Source of the DNA: UBA1479 sp040218445
GTDB taxonomy: Bacteria > Pseudomonadota > Alphaproteobacteria > Rhodospirillales > Casp-alpha2
Length of the DNA: 64,000 nucleotides
Direction: 5' to 3'
Assembly: GCA_040218445.1 (NCBI GenBank)
Contig: JAVJRK010000015.1
Location: 1-64,000 of the forward strand
Shown piece by piece: positions 1 to 7,464 of the stretch. Within the stretch, counting starts at the first letter, position 1; each line of letters begins with the position of its first letter. The position numbers and the translations under genes were made by a program. The notes beneath the pieces were generated by a model. The model did not search any database. It was not told where the DNA came from and worked only from the letters and a program-made list of their open reading frames with translations.

Positions 1-1
1 C

Positions 2-382
2 AAGAATTTGGCTTCGCAGACGGCCAAGGCGACGGAGGAAATCAGCACCCAGATCAACGATATCCAATCCGCCACCAGGGATTCGGTCGAAGCGATCCAA
101 AGCATCAGCCGGACCATCGGCGAGATCGATGAAATCGGTACGGTGATCGCATCCGCCGTCGAAGAACAGGGAGCGGCAACCCAGGAAATCGCCCGCAGCG
201 TCGAAGAAGCGGCCAGCGGTACGTCCCGGGTGAGCGAAAACATCGGTGCGGTGACACAGGCCGCCGGCGAGACCGGTGTGGCAGCCGAACAAATCCAGAT
301 TTCGGCCACGGAATTGACCCGTCAGGCAGAGATTTTACGCGATGAGGTCGGCAAGTTTCTCGGCCAAGTGAGGGGGGGCTGA
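2..382 (+). CDS. Methyl-accepting chemotaxis protein, C-terminal fragment (5' end outside window)
   Basis: The reading frame is open from the left edge and ends at TGA 380-382, so only about the last 126 residues are present. The translation is a continuous amphipathic helix rich in Ala, Glu, Gln and Ser, typical of the cytoplasmic signalling hairpin of a chemotaxis receptor. It includes the segments KATEEISTQI and AVEEQGAATQEIARSVEEAA, which match the distal helix after the CheA/CheW-binding tip. The receptor's sensory domain and membrane segments lie outside the window. The protein would relay a ligand signal to CheA and so to the flagellar motor. The gene is followed by a hairpin at 397-422. 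The family assignment is secure; the ligand cannot be inferred. Confidence 0.92.
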   Translation, partial: KNLASQTAKATEEISTQINDIQSATRDSVEAIQSISRTIGEIDEIGTVIASAVEEQGAATQEIARSVEEAASGTSRVSENIGAVTQAAGETGVAAEQIQISATELTRQAEILRDEVGKFLGQVRGG

Positions 383-396
383 GGCGAGAAGGGGTA

Positions 397-422
397 CCTG
401 CGCCGCCGGTCGGCGGCGCAGG
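397..422 (+). terminator. Strong GC hairpin after the chemotaxis receptor gene
   Basis: A perfect 12-bp inverted repeat (CCTGCGCCGCCG / CGGCGGCGCAGG) separated by 2 nt lies 15 bp after the stop codon. It is a candidate terminator, but no T-run follows, so termination efficiency is uncertain. Confidence 0.55.
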
Positions 423-450
423 CCCTTCGAGAGAAATTACAACAGGCTTG

Positions 451-479
451 TTGAAAGCTGTGCGGGCCTTAGCTATGAA
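451..479 (+). promoter_or_regulatory. Candidate sigma-70 promoter for tRNA-Ser
   Basis: TTGAAA (451-456) and TATGAA (474-479) are separated by 17 nt and end about 40 bp before the mature tRNA. Spacing and position suit a housekeeping promoter. Inferred from consensus only. Confidence 0.45.
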
Positions 480-519
480 GGCGTCTCCGTCGCCGTAAAA
501 ACCGGCCGGCGGCCCGACG

Positions 520-610
520 GGATAGGTGCGCGAGTGGCTGAAGCGGGCTCCCTGCTAAGGAGTTAGGCCCCTAAAGGGTCTCGAGGGTTCGAATCCCTCC
601 CTGTCCGCCA
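520..610 (+). tRNA. tRNA-Ser(GCU), CCA encoded
   Basis: The acceptor stem pairs GGATAGG (520-526) with CCTGTCC near the 3' end, with one G-U pair, followed by discriminator G and a genomically encoded CCA (608-610). The anticodon loop CTGCTAA gives anticodon GCU, which reads AGC and AGU serine codons. A long variable arm lies between the anticodon arm and the T arm, as expected for a class II serine tRNA. The T arm (GAGGG-TTCGAAT-CCCTC) is canonical. No integrase gene or duplicated tRNA end is visible nearby. Confidence 0.95.
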
Positions 611-614
611 TATC

Positions 615-646
615 AAAAGGGCCCTCTTTAAAGGAGGGCCCTTTTT
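615..646 (+). terminator. Intrinsic terminator of tRNA-Ser
   Basis: A GAGGGCCC-type stem (AAAAGGGCCCTC 615-626; GAGGGCCC 634-641) encloses a 7-nt loop and is followed by TTTTT at 642-646. Because the 5' arm begins with AAAA, it could also terminate minus-strand transcripts arriving from the opposite direction. Confidence 0.9.
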
Positions 647-667
647 GTATTTTGCCGTTACGGTGGT

Positions 668-1576
668 TCAGCTCATTCCCAGCATTTCCCGGGCTTCGGC
701 CGGGCTGGCGGGTTCGCGCCCGAAGCTTTCGGCCATGTCGGCCACACGCTTGACCAGGTCCGCATTGCTGGGCGTGCCCAATTCCGGATAGGGATAATCG
801 CCCAGGCCGATGGCCACATGGCCGCCCATTTCCAGGGCCAGCGCCGCCGGGCCGTACAGATTGCCGACTTTGTTGTTCACGGACCATTCATAACGGAACC
901 CTTCGGGCAGGAATTCCAGATGTGCCATCAGGCCCTTGATGGTCCCCGGATGGCCGCCCAGGTAGCCGGAATCCGATAACGCGAACAGCAGATAGGCGGG
1001 TTGATCGATCAGTTCCATTTCCAGGAAGGCCTCGAACATGCGGGTGAACGGCACGGTCCAGGAAACGACCACCGGTTTGACTCCGATCTCGCGCATGCGC
1101 CGGGCGAAATAGGCGCAGGTCTTGGGCGTGTTCACATAGGCCAGCTCATCCGTTTTCATCGCTTTCGCCGCGATGTCGTAGACGTCCACGTTGGTCGAGC
1201 CGATGTCGATCGGCGCGAAATCCGGTTTCAGGGCCGGGTCCTCGGATGCCTTGATGATGTGCTGCAGGCGCGCTTCGTCCGATGATTTCAAGGTCACCTG
1301 ACCCAGGGTCGGGTGGATCATGATGTCGCTGGCGGCGCGGATCTTGCGGATCGTCTCGAAATAGGTATCGGGATCGTGGTTGGGCGAGCCGTCGGCATTG
1401 CGCGCATGGTAGTGGCAGATCGAAGCTCCGGCCTCGCGGCAGGCGGCGGCGGCTTCGGCGATCTCGTCGGGGGTGAAGGGAACGTTCGGATTGACGTCGC
1501 GCGCCATGTACTCGTTGACGCGGGCTTCGATGATCACTTTTTTGCCGAAACCGGGGACGGTCGATTTAAAAGGCAT
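668..1576 (-). CDS. BKACE family (DUF849) 3-keto-acid cleavage enzyme
   Basis: The 302-residue product matches beta-keto acid cleavage enzymes, TIM-barrel metalloenzymes that condense a beta-keto acid with acetyl-CoA to give a CoA ester and acetoacetate (Kce of lysine fermentation is the founder). Visible family features are the early VIIEARVNE segment, the Zn-site-like CHYHARN near residue 60, and SVNNKVGNLYGPAALALEMGGHVAIGLGD near the C terminus. The ATG at 1576 is preferred over one six codons upstream because GGAGG lies about 10 nt before it. The TPP-enzyme gene upstream on the same strand (166 bp gap) is probably co-transcribed. The substrate of this subgroup cannot be read from the sequence. 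Confidence 0.88.
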   Translation of the reverse strand: MPFKSTVPGFGKKVIIEARVNEYMARDVNPNVPFTPDEIAEAAAACREAGASICHYHARNADGSPNHDPDTYFETIRKIRAASDIMIHPTLGQVTLKSSDEARLQHIIKASEDPALKPDFAPIDIGSTNVDVYDIAAKAMKTDELAYVNTPKTCAYFARRMREIGVKPVVVSWTVPFTRMFEAFLEMELIDQPAYLLFALSDSGYLGGHPGTIKGLMAHLEFLPEGFRYEWSVNNKVGNLYGPAALALEMGGHVAIGLGDYPYPELGTPSNADLVKRVADMAESFGREPASPAEAREMLGMS

Positions 1577-1742
1577 ATGCGGGTTTCCTCCCATTCTGTC
1601 GATCTACGTAATATCGACCGATCACCCCCCTTGCCGTTTGTTAACCGAGTCCCCGGCGTTTGCAAACCATGGATTTCGCGGAGGGCGGCTGTTCGGCGGC
1701 TATGCCCCCCCCGGAAACGTTCGGGGTTAATGCCCGACGGGA

Positions 1743-3353
1743 TCAGTGCCCCGCACCGGCCGGGGCGGGCACGCCCTCGATCTCGGCGACCAGGCAGGTG
1801 GGCTTGCCGCTGTTGAGCGCGCGGCTCAGGGCTGCGTCCAGATCGCCCGGATCGGCGGCATGTTCCCCGTGGCAACCGAACCCGGCGGCGGCGAGGTCAT
1901 AGCGGGTGTTGTCGAGCTCGCATTCATACAGCCGGTCCGGGCCATAGTCGCGCAACTGAATCTGATATTCGGCGTTCCAGCGGGCGTCGCTGGCGATTAC
2001 GGCGACGAAGTCGGCACCGTATCGATGGGCGGTTTCGAACTCGGCGAAATGGAATCCGGCGGTGCCGTCCCCCATCACCACGACGACGGTGGCGTCGGGC
2101 CGGGCGACCTTGGCCGCGACGGCATAGCACAGGCACCCGCCGATCGCGCCGGACGGCCCGTTGATCATGCGGGTCGGGGCGGAAAGGCAGGCCTGCGCCC
2201 ATTGCCCGGCTTCACCCCCGTCCACGATCAAGATGGGATCATCGGTGGTGTCCAGTACCTTCTGCACGGCCTGGAACAGTTGGGCCGGATGCATGGCAGC
2301 ACCCGGCGACGGGGCGGGGGCGTCCTGCCGTGCCGCGATGGCGGCGGCGACCTCGTCCCGCCAGGCCGCGCGGGAATTGCCGCCACGGCCCGCCGCAATC
2401 AGGGCCTTGGCGGCGGCAGGGGCATCGGCCCGGTGTTCCAGCACCATGCGGCCGCCCAGGGCACGCTTGGCGCGGGTCAAAAGGCCCGCATCGGGGTCGA
2501 CCATCAGGAATTTTACGTTCTCGGCAACGGCCGGGGATTTGGCGAAGCCGGTGGTGAAATCCATGTCCTTGCCCAGGCTGACGATCACGTCGGCTTGGGC
2601 CAGGGCGGATTTGATGTCGCCCAGGCTGGGATCGTTCAAGCCGCGCGGGCTTTCCATGCACACGACCGGGACGTCGACGGCATCGGCCAGCTTTTCCAAC
2701 CGGCCGTCGGCGCGGGTCCGGTTCTGCAGAGGGCCGGTCAGAATGACGGGCCGCCGGGCCGTGGCAAGGGCATCGAGAAGGGCCGCGACCGCGGCGTCAT
2801 CGGGGGGGCTGGATACGGCAGCGCAGTCCGCCGCGGTCGGCACGGGGGTGTCGCCCGGATCGGCGTTCAGCACGTCGAAGGCAAGCGCCAGTTGCACCGG
2901 GCCCGGCCTGCCCGAGGTCGCAATGCGGATCGCCTTGGCGGCGGTGGCACCCAAGTCAGCGGCCTGTTTGGGGCGGTCGGAAAACTTGGTCAGGGGGCGG
3001 GTGATCGCGACCTGATCAAGTTCCTGAAAGGCGCCCATGCCGTCCTGGGCGACGGGGGAATCACCGCTTAACAGCAACACCGGGGTTTCAGATTTGCGCG
3101 CCATGTAAAGCGGGCCCAGGCCGCTGGCGAAACCGGGAGCGGCGGTGATCAGGGCCACGCCCAGCTTGCCCGTCAATTGCGCATAGGCTTCGGCCATATA
3201 GACGGCGGCCCCTTCGTGGCGGGTGTGGATCAGGCGGATTCCAGCATCCAGGCAGGCGTCGAACACCGGCATGATCTGGTTGCCCGACAGGGTGAAGATG
3301 ACCTCCACCCCGGCGTTGGAAAGCGTTTTGACGAGGAGATCGGCGCCTCTCAT
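1743..3353 (-). CDS. Thiamine-pyrophosphate-dependent enzyme, acetolactate-synthase-like
   Basis: The 536-residue product has the three-domain layout of the TPP decarboxylase/synthase superfamily. The N-terminal Pyr domain carries the catalytic Glu in RHEGAAVYMAEAYA. A central domain follows. The C-terminal PP domain has the metal/TPP motif GDGTAGFHFAEFETA followed about 25 residues later by the Asn of DARWNAEY. It is probably a 2-keto acid decarboxylase or carboligase rather than the biosynthetic IlvB, since no small subunit gene is adjacent and the neighbour is a keto-acid cleavage enzyme. The ATG at 3353 (MRGADLLVKTL) is favoured over an upstream GTG at 3401. A 16-bp palindrome lies 48 bp upstream. 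Confidence 0.85.
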   Translation of the reverse strand: MRGADLLVKTLSNAGVEVIFTLSGNQIMPVFDACLDAGIRLIHTRHEGAAVYMAEAYAQLTGKLGVALITAAPGFASGLGPLYMARKSETPVLLLSGDSPVAQDGMGAFQELDQVAITRPLTKFSDRPKQAADLGATAAKAIRIATSGRPGPVQLALAFDVLNADPGDTPVPTAADCAAVSSPPDDAAVAALLDALATARRPVILTGPLQNRTRADGRLEKLADAVDVPVVCMESPRGLNDPSLGDIKSALAQADVIVSLGKDMDFTTGFAKSPAVAENVKFLMVDPDAGLLTRAKRALGGRMVLEHRADAPAAAKALIAAGRGGNSRAAWRDEVAAAIAARQDAPAPSPGAAMHPAQLFQAVQKVLDTTDDPILIVDGGEAGQWAQACLSAPTRMINGPSGAIGGCLCYAVAAKVARPDATVVVVMGDGTAGFHFAEFETAHRYGADFVAVIASDARWNAEYQIQLRDYGPDRLYECELDNTRYDLAAAGFGCHGEHAADPGDLDAALSRALNSGKPTCLVAEIEGVPAPAGAGH

Positions 3354-3400
3354 ATCCTGGATATCCCTTGGCTTTTTTTGAGAATGGGTTCGGATAAACA

Positions 3401-3416
3401 CTATATAGCTATATAG
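3401..3416. promoter_or_regulatory. Perfect 16-bp palindrome upstream of the TPP-enzyme gene
   Basis: CTATATAGCTATATAG is identical to its reverse complement and sits 48 bp before the ATG at 3353 on the minus strand, in the 167-bp region between divergent genes. It is a plausible operator for a dimeric repressor. No regulator gene is adjacent, so the protein partner is unknown. Confidence 0.5.
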
Positions 3417-3520
3417 GTCTTGTCACGAGGGAAGGCGCGCGTCGGAAATGCGGACGGCGTGTTTGAGGGTGTGATGAAACGCCTTTCGCCCGCCACAGTT
3501 TCCGGGCAGTCTCGGCCGCC

Positions 3521-4015
3521 ATGAAAAACGCACCGCTTCAATTTTCCGCACCGGCGCTGATCGCGCTGTTCCTTTTGCTCGCCCCCCAACCGGCCCGGGC
3601 GGAGATCGAGGGTCAGCCCGAGATCATCGACGGCGATACCCTGTCCATCGCGGGGGTGGTGTTCAATCTTTACGGTGTCGACGCACCGGAAAGCGACCAG
3701 ACCTGCCGAAACCAGGGCGGGGCCTATCCCTGCGGGTTTCAGGCCGCCAACGTGCTGGCCTATATGACCGCCTATCAATGGATCAAATGCCGCGACCGGG
3801 GTGTCGGCCCGGACCGGCAGACGGCCATGACCTGTTTGCTGGGCGGGCGTTATGACCTGGGTGAACGCCTGATCCGCCAGGGCTGGGCTCTGGCCGACCG
3901 GAAGACAAATGTCCCGGCCTATCTGCAGGCCGAACAAACGGCCCGCGCCGAAGGGGCAGGCCTGTGGGCCGGGTCGTTCGCCGCGCCCTGGGATTGGCGC
4001 CAAGGCAAAAGATGA
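3521..4015 (+). CDS. Secreted thermonuclease-like (SNase fold) protein
   Basis: The 164-residue protein begins with a Sec signal peptide (hydrophobic core about residues 9-21, cleavage near ARA-E at 26). An SNase/TNase domain follows. The motif IIDGDTLSIAG, the LYGVDAPES loop (counterpart of Glu43) and LGERLIRQGWALAD (counterpart of Arg87) are present. The residue aligned with catalytic Arg35 is Asn in VFNLYGVDAPE, so nuclease activity is doubtful. The C terminus is the usual AEGAGLWAGSF. The gene stands alone between a divergent TPP-enzyme gene and a TauD gene. Confidence 0.82.
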   Translation: MKNAPLQFSAPALIALFLLLAPQPARAEIEGQPEIIDGDTLSIAGVVFNLYGVDAPESDQTCRNQGGAYPCGFQAANVLAYMTAYQWIKCRDRGVGPDRQTAMTCLLGGRYDLGERLIRQGWALADRKTNVPAYLQAEQTARAEGAGLWAGSFAAPWDWRQGKR

Positions 4016-4087
4016 CCGGCAAAAGGGGGCCGGACGCCGCGGTGGCTTTGACTCCGGCCTGGACCAACGCAATAACTATACAGTAAT

Positions 4088-4099
4088 ATTGTATACATT
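4088..4099. promoter_or_regulatory. Candidate GntR-type operator upstream of the first TauD gene
   Basis: ATTGTATACATT lies 30 bp before the ATG at 4130. It differs by one base from a perfect palindrome, and nearly the same sequence occurs upstream of the other TauD gene at 36908-36919. The TNGTATACNA core resembles sites of GntR-family (FCD) regulators. Inference from similarity only. Confidence 0.55.
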
Positions 4100-4129
4100 C
4101 TTGGCCGGACAGCCCCAGAGGAGCCCCCC

Positions 4130-4996
4130 ATGCAGACCGCCGAACGGACCAACGTTCTTTTCAACCGGATTAGCGCCGTGCCCGTTACGGGTATTTTCGG
4201 GGCCGAGATTTCAGACGTCGACCTGACGAACCTGGACGACGAGACCACGGCGGAGATTCGGGCGGCATTGCTGCGCTACAGCGTGGTGTTCTTCCACGGG
4301 CAGAGCTTCACGCCCCAAAGCCAATCGGCATTCGCTCGGCGGTTCGGAACGCTCAACCGGCATCCTTATGTGAAGGGGATCGAGGGCCATCCCGAAGTGT
4401 TCCGCATCGTCAAGGAGCCCGCCGATCGGCATCATTTCGGCAACGGATGGCATACGGACCTTGCCTATACGGACACGCCCGCCATGGCGACGATGCTCTA
4501 CGGCATGGAAGTACCGGAAGCGGGCGGCGACACCATGTTTGCAAGCCAGTATGCGGCCTATGAAATGCTGACGGACGGCATGAAGGAAATGATCGCCGGG
4601 CGCCGGGCCGTCTATACCAACGCGCATACCTACGGCAAGGATGCCAGCCGCTTCAAAACCGGTGTCGCCAAGGCCATGAACGTGGCCCCGGCCGAGGTCA
4701 AGGAAGTCGCCCATCCCTTGGTCCGCACCCATCCGGAAACGGGGCGCAAGGGCCTGTACCTCAGCCCCATCCACTTTTCGCGCTTCGAAGGGATGACGCC
4801 GGAGGAATCGAAGCCACTGTTCGACACATTGGTCGCCCATGCCACGCGGCCCGAATTCACCCTGCGCTTCCGCTGGAAAAAGGGTTCGGTCGCCATGTGG
4901 GACAACCGCTGCACCATGCATTACGCGGTCGACGACCTGACCGGCGTGACGCGGGTCATGCAGCGCGTGACCTTGGAAGGCGACCGGCCGGTTTAG
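4130..4996 (+). CDS. TauD/TfdA-family Fe(II)/2-oxoglutarate-dependent dioxygenase
   Basis: The 288-residue protein has the facial triad of the family: His108-x-Asp110 in GWHTDLAY and His264 in WDNRCTMHYAV. Arg275, eleven residues after the distal His, is placed to bind 2-oxoglutarate. Such enzymes oxidatively cleave taurine, alkyl sulfonates, sulfate esters, aryloxyalkanoates or related acids. The substrate here is not determined by the sequence. AGAGGAG is well placed before the ATG. The gene is monocistronic; the next gene is convergent, 23 bp away. The palindrome at 4088-4099 suggests regulation in common with the second family member at 35957-36847. Confidence 0.92.
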   Translation: MQTAERTNVLFNRISAVPVTGIFGAEISDVDLTNLDDETTAEIRAALLRYSVVFFHGQSFTPQSQSAFARRFGTLNRHPYVKGIEGHPEVFRIVKEPADRHHFGNGWHTDLAYTDTPAMATMLYGMEVPEAGGDTMFASQYAAYEMLTDGMKEMIAGRRAVYTNAHTYGKDASRFKTGVAKAMNVAPAEVKEVAHPLVRTHPETGRKGLYLSPIHFSRFEGMTPEESKPLFDTLVAHATRPEFTLRFRWKKGSVAMWDNRCTMHYAVDDLTGVTRVMQRVTLEGDRPV

Positions 4997-5019
4997 TCCG
5001 GTAAACGCGCTCGACAGGT

Positions 5020-5514
5020 TTAGCCCGCCAGTTCGGGCAGCAGGCCGTCCATCCGGTCGAAGCAAACCGCCCAGCCTTCCAGCATGGGTGTCTTCATGGC
5101 GTTGTCGCGGGCGTTCTGCGACGAATAGAGCACCGTGGTCGTCACACGGGTGCGCGCACCACCGCCCAATTCCTCGAACGTCGTGGTGCAGACGGTTTCA
5201 CTCTCGGTCCAGTCCTGATCGAACAGTTCTGTCACGACCAGACGTTCCGGCGGGGCGATTTCCTTGAAGGTGCCGCCCATGGCCATGTCGCCTTGCTGCG
5301 CGTTGCGCCAGACATAGCGGTAGGCCCCGCCGACGCGCAGGTCGATCGTGCATTCGGCCATGGGCCAGTCGTCCGGCCCGAACAGCCAGCGCACGACCAG
5401 GGCCGGGTCCGTATAGGCCTTGAACACCAGTTCGCGTGGGGCGTCGAATTCACGGCTGACCTGTAGTTCGCGGTCGGACGGCAGGGTCGCGGTCAGGGGG
5501 ATTTTCGGCTTCAT
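5020..5514 (-). CDS. SRPBCC domain protein (AHSA1-like)
   Basis: The 164-residue protein is a single helix-grip domain. It starts with the family signature REFDAPRELVFKAYTDPALVVRWLFGP and ends with TPMLEGWAVCFDRMDGLL. These proteins bind hydrophobic ligands and are commonly encoded directly after an SdpR-like ArsR repressor, as here: the start codon overlaps the stop of the arsR-type gene by 4 bp (ATGA, 5511-5514). This implies translational coupling. The function is probably linked to the regulator, but the ligand is unknown. Confidence 0.88.
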   Translation of the reverse strand: MKPKIPLTATLPSDRELQVSREFDAPRELVFKAYTDPALVVRWLFGPDDWPMAECTIDLRVGGAYRYVWRNAQQGDMAMGGTFKEIAPPERLVVTELFDQDWTESETVCTTTFEELGGGARTRVTTTVLYSSQNARDNAMKTPMLEGWAVCFDRMDGLLPELAG

Positions 5515-5867
5515 GTCAGGTCTTTCCTGGGCTTGGTCTCGGTTGAAACGGGGGTCTGTAAGACATCGAGCAATGCATCCAGGCGCTCGAACCGGGCTTC
5601 CCAGAACGCACGGTATTCCTCCAGCCAGCCCACGGCTTCGGCCATGGGGGCGGCTTCCAGGCGGCAGGGCCGGCGCTGTCCGTCGCGGTGGCGGGAAATC
5701 AGGCCGGCCTTCTCCAGAACCTTCAGATGCTTGGAGATCGCGGGCTGGCTCATGCCGAAAGGCTCGACCAGTTCATTGACCGTGGCGTCGCCCCGCGCCA
5801 ATCGGGCGATGATGGCGCGGCGGGTCGGGTCGGCAAGGGCAGCGAAAGTAGCGTTGAGCTGAGTCAT
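5511..5867 (-). CDS. ArsR-family winged-helix repressor (SdpR-like)
   Basis: The 118-residue protein shows the ArsR fold: LADPTRRAIIARLARGDATVNEL, then the recognition helix MSQPAISKHLKVLEKAGLI and a wing with ISRHRDGQRRPCRL. No metal-binding Cys pair typical of ArsR/SmtB sensors is present. This agrees with the subgroup that pairs with SRPBCC proteins rather than with metal sensing. The gene is first in a two-gene operon. Nested AT-rich inverted repeats immediately upstream (5870-5907) suggest autorepression. Confidence 0.9.
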   Translation of the reverse strand: MTQLNATFAALADPTRRAIIARLARGDATVNELVEPFGMSQPAISKHLKVLEKAGLISRHRDGQRRPCRLEAAPMAEAVGWLEEYRAFWEARFERLDALLDVLQTPVSTETKPRKDLT

Positions 5868-5869
5868 TA

Positions 5870-5907
5870 TATATAACCATATAGTTATAAATCTATTTGG
5901 TTATATA
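5870..5907. promoter_or_regulatory. Nested inverted repeats at the arsR-like promoter
   Basis: TATAAC-CATATA-GTTATA (5872-5889) is an almost perfect 18-bp palindrome, and TATATAACC (5870-5878) is repeated inverted as GGTTATATA (5899-5907). Both start 2-5 bp upstream of the arsR-like start codon, where repressor binding would block transcription. Probable autoregulatory operator. Confidence 0.6.
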
Positions 5908-6028
5908 AAAATGAAACAGGGCGGTCAAGGCGCAGACTTGGCGGCGGCGTGAAAATCCCGCAGGATGGGTGCCAAGAAGGCGGGGCGCTTTCAAACGACC
6001 CGGGCCTAGAACCCGGGCGGGAGGACAC

Positions 6029-7393
6029 ATGTCACCCATCAGATTGATGGCGACGACGGGCATTCTCGGTTACGGCTTTACCGAGGAAGCCTTCGCCCAA
6101 GGCCTTGCCCTGAAACCCGACCTGATTGCTTGCGACGCCGGATCGTCCGACCCGGGGCCCCATTATCTGGGCTCGGGCACGGCATTTGTGTCGCGGGCAG
6201 CTGCCAAACGCGACCTTGCCTTGATGGTCGGGGCGGGGATGGAACACGGCATTCCCGTGATGATCGGCTCCGCCGGCGGCAGCGGATCGGACGCTCAGGT
6301 CGACTGGACATTGGATATCCTTAAGGAAATCTGTGCCGAGAAGGACATCGCGCCCAAGGTCCGGGTGATCCGCACGGAACAGACCAAAGACGCCATCAAG
6401 GCCAAGGTCCGGGCCGGTAAAATCACGCCGCTCGGCCCCATCGCCGATCTGACGGAAGACGACGTCGAGCAATCGTCGCGCATCGTCGCCATGATGGGCC
6501 CGGAAGCTTATCAGCAGGCCCTTAAGGACGGTGCCGACGTGGTGATCGCCGGGCGCGGCACGGACGCCGCCCTGTTCGCGGCCCTGCCTTTGATGAAGGG
6601 GGCGGACCCTGGCCTGGCCTGGCATCTGGCCAAGATCATCGAATGCGGTGCCCAGGTGGTCGAGCCGCGCGAGGGTCAGGACTGCGTGATCGGTACCATC
6701 TATGATGACCATTTCACGGTCGAGCCGGGATCACCCATCCGCCGTGCCACGGTCACGCGGGTGTCGGCCCATACGTTGTATGAAAACCCCGAGCCCTACC
6801 GCCTGAAGGAACCGGACGGCATCCTGATCACCGACCGCTGTTCGTTCGAACAACTGGACGAGCGCACGGTCAAGGTTTCGGGCAGCCGGTACGACCCGTC
6901 GGAAAAATACACGGTCAAGCTGGAGGGGGCGCGGCCGCTCGGTTTCCGCACCGTGTTCATCGCCGGTGTGCGCGATCCGATCCTGATCGACATCATGGAC
7001 GATTTCGTCGAGACCTGCCGGGGGCGCATCCAGCGCGATGTCGCCGGCCTGGGGATCGCGGCAGAGGATTACACCCTGTCCGTGCACCTTTACGGCAAGA
7101 ACGCGGTGATGGGATCGTTGGAACCGCAGATTGATGAAACGCCGCATGAACTGGGCCTGCTGCTCGACGTGTTGGGCAAGACCGAAGACATCAGCCGCGC
7201 CGTGCTGGCCAAGTCGCGTTATGCCTTCCTGCATACGGACTTTCCCGGCCGCATGTGCATTTCCGGCAACTTGGCGATCCCGTTTTCGCCGTCGGACATG
7301 CATGTCGGGCCGGTCTATGAATTCAACGTCTGGCACGTCATGGAATGCGACGACCCCATGGAGGTCGCGCGCATGGAGTGGCTGGAAATCTAA
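6029..7393 (+). CDS. AtuA-family (DUF1446) protein
   Basis: The 454-residue protein matches the acyclic terpene utilisation AtuA/DUF1446 family, as seen in the Gly-rich N-terminal region (ACDAGSSDPGPHYLGSG), VMIGSAGGSGSDAQVDW and VVIAGRGTDAALFAALP. AtuA is needed for citronellol/geraniol growth in Pseudomonas, but its biochemical reaction is not established and the family is much wider than terpene degradation. No geranyl-CoA carboxylase genes are present here. The ATG at 6029 has GGGAGG upstream and is preferred to a GTG at 5969. It is the first gene of an operon with a metallo-beta-lactamase and a DUF4387 gene. Confidence 0.85.
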   Translation: MSPIRLMATTGILGYGFTEEAFAQGLALKPDLIACDAGSSDPGPHYLGSGTAFVSRAAAKRDLALMVGAGMEHGIPVMIGSAGGSGSDAQVDWTLDILKEICAEKDIAPKVRVIRTEQTKDAIKAKVRAGKITPLGPIADLTEDDVEQSSRIVAMMGPEAYQQALKDGADVVIAGRGTDAALFAALPLMKGADPGLAWHLAKIIECGAQVVEPREGQDCVIGTIYDDHFTVEPGSPIRRATVTRVSAHTLYENPEPYRLKEPDGILITDRCSFEQLDERTVKVSGSRYDPSEKYTVKLEGARPLGFRTVFIAGVRDPILIDIMDDFVETCRGRIQRDVAGLGIAAEDYTLSVHLYGKNAVMGSLEPQIDETPHELGLLLDVLGKTEDISRAVLAKSRYAFLHTDFPGRMCISGNLAIPFSPSDMHVGPVYEFNVWHVMECDDPMEVARMEWLEI

Positions 7394-7464
7394 TCGCAAA
7401 TCCCGAGCGGGCCGAATTCAGGCCCGTGACGACGCATTTGCGCAAAAGTAAAGGGGTAATACCC

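Noticed and set aside
520..660. tRNA-Ser as an integration site for a mobile island
   Set aside because: No integrase, no duplicated tRNA 3' end and no foreign-looking block follow it.
1746..3071. Long plus-strand frame opposite the TPP-enzyme gene
   Set aside because: It mirrors a clearly conserved enzyme on the other strand, is Gly/Arg-rich and has no family motif; a by-product of high GC.
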